Below are positions 63,767-64,000 of a DNA stretch of 64,000 nucleotides, in pieces (positions within the stretch are counted from its first letter, which is position 1; every line of letters starts with the position of its first letter). Origin of the DNA: Sphingobacteriaceae bacterium. GTDB taxonomy: Bacteria > Bacteroidota > Bacteroidia > Sphingobacteriales > Sphingobacteriaceae. Position numbers and translations under genes: made by a program. The notes beneath the pieces are model-generated. The model worked only from the letters and a program-made list of their open reading frames with translations, had not been told where the DNA came from and ran no database searches. The stretch covers positions 186,001-250,000 of the forward strand of contig CAHJWG010000002.1 of assembly GCA_903642215.1 (NCBI GenBank), written 5' to 3'.

Positions 63767-63918
63767 GTTTTTAACCGATAAAAGAAGTATCAACAATTGA
63801 ATATAAATTTAATTTTGGTTTTGGCTGATCAGTTTTAATTGTTGATTTATCGTAAGCTTTTTATTTCCGTAAATGAATCAGACAACTCAACAAACAAAAA
63901 AATTTCAATACAACAAGA
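63767..63918. other. Gap after the NRPS with a motif copy and an inverted repeat
   Basis: CCGATAAAAGAAGTATC at about 63775-63791 follows the NRPS stop. ATCAACAATT (63789-63798) and AATTGTTGAT (63837-63846) form 10-base inverted arms around 38 bases. A terminator role is possible but the stem is AT-rich. Confidence 0.45.
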
Positions 63919-64000
63919 ATGAAAAAGGTAACTGGAATTGGCGGCATTTTTTTTAAATGTAAAGATCCCAAAAAAATGAACGAATGGTACAAAACACATT
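63919..64000 (+). CDS. VOC (glyoxalase/bleomycin-resistance) family protein, 5' fragment
   Basis: The last 27 codons read MKKVTGIGGIFFKCKDPKKM then NEWYKTH, the usual start of a VOC-superfamily protein (first beta-strand, then helix with the WY pair). The rest lies outside the window. Such proteins are metal-dependent lyases, dioxygenases or binding proteins; no function can be chosen from the fragment. Confidence 0.65.
   Translation, partial: MKKVTGIGGIFFKCKDPKKMNEWYKTH

Noticed and set aside
1..64000. tRNA, rRNA, riboswitch or complete IS elements
   Set aside because: None was recognised on either strand by eye; small or unusual RNAs could still be missed.

Overview
The window looks like chromosomal DNA of a Bacteroidota bacterium, most likely family Sphingobacteriaceae (Pedobacter/Mucilaginibacter-like). 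This rests on the DUF3822-rsmD-coaD block, gyrA followed by two secreted TPR genes, many exported proteins whose signal peptides end in 'AQ', a TAnnTTTG-type promoter element, moderately low GC and rare Shine-Dalgarno sequences. No rRNA, tRNA, CRISPR array, prophage or intact insertion sequence was seen.

Layout. 1-5755: start of clpB, a secreted alpha/beta hydrolase, a RecD-like helicase, and DUF3822-rsmD-coaD with a Nudix gene overlapping convergently. 5756-12421: a small unannotated ORF, pyrE with an SRPBCC gene, msrA, a GT9 transferase, a secreted Thr/Gly repeat protein, fmt and namZ. 12422-17083: a large TonB-plug/MG2-like protein flanked by decayed transposon sequence, then a LolC/E-like permease. 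17158-17896: a MntA-HepT-type toxin-antitoxin pair whose toxin gene carries an in-frame stop. 18150-23577: GH3 beta-glucosidase, SDR oxidoreductase, hybrid histidine kinase. 23944-31164: DUF6496, Gfo/Idh/MocA oxidoreductase, xylB, xylA, an AT-rich island (frameshifted PD-(D/E)XK-like gene and a RES/Xre toxin-antitoxin pair) and uxuA, forming a pentose/hexuronate catabolic region interrupted by the island. 31243-33417: ankyrin protein and catalase. 33694-38703: two TPR genes and gyrA. 38885-44876: hemF, an MFS transporter, an iron-ADH homologue that lacks metal ligands, a CAP protein, cold-shock protein, DUF6624 protein and peroxiredoxin. 45003-48138: thrS-infC-rpmI-rplT. 48305-51219: accessory genes (erythromycin-esterase-like protein, lipoprotein, Rpn nuclease). 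51314-53380: lldE-like Fe-S protein and a UMF1-type MFS. 53418-63766: two small membrane proteins, then acyl-CoA dehydrogenase, PIG-L deacetylase, NodS-like methyltransferase, MscS channel, divergent GT2 and a Pls-type (poly-amino-acid synthetase-like) NRPS. The window ends inside a VOC-family gene.

Most notable signals: (1) a short dispersed sequence, roughly GGTGATAAAAGAAGYAT or GATAAAAACAGYATC, recurring in either orientation across the whole window, mostly at gene ends and three times as a perfect hairpin; (2) the Pls-like NRPS next to an unassigned acyl/deacetylase/methyl/glycosyl cluster; (3) an Rpn gene bracketed by the lldE 3' end and a partial copy of it; (4) the nonsense-interrupted HepT; (5) the iron-ADH homologue lacking three of four metal ligands. 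All functional statements are read from the sequence and remembered family knowledge; no database search was run.
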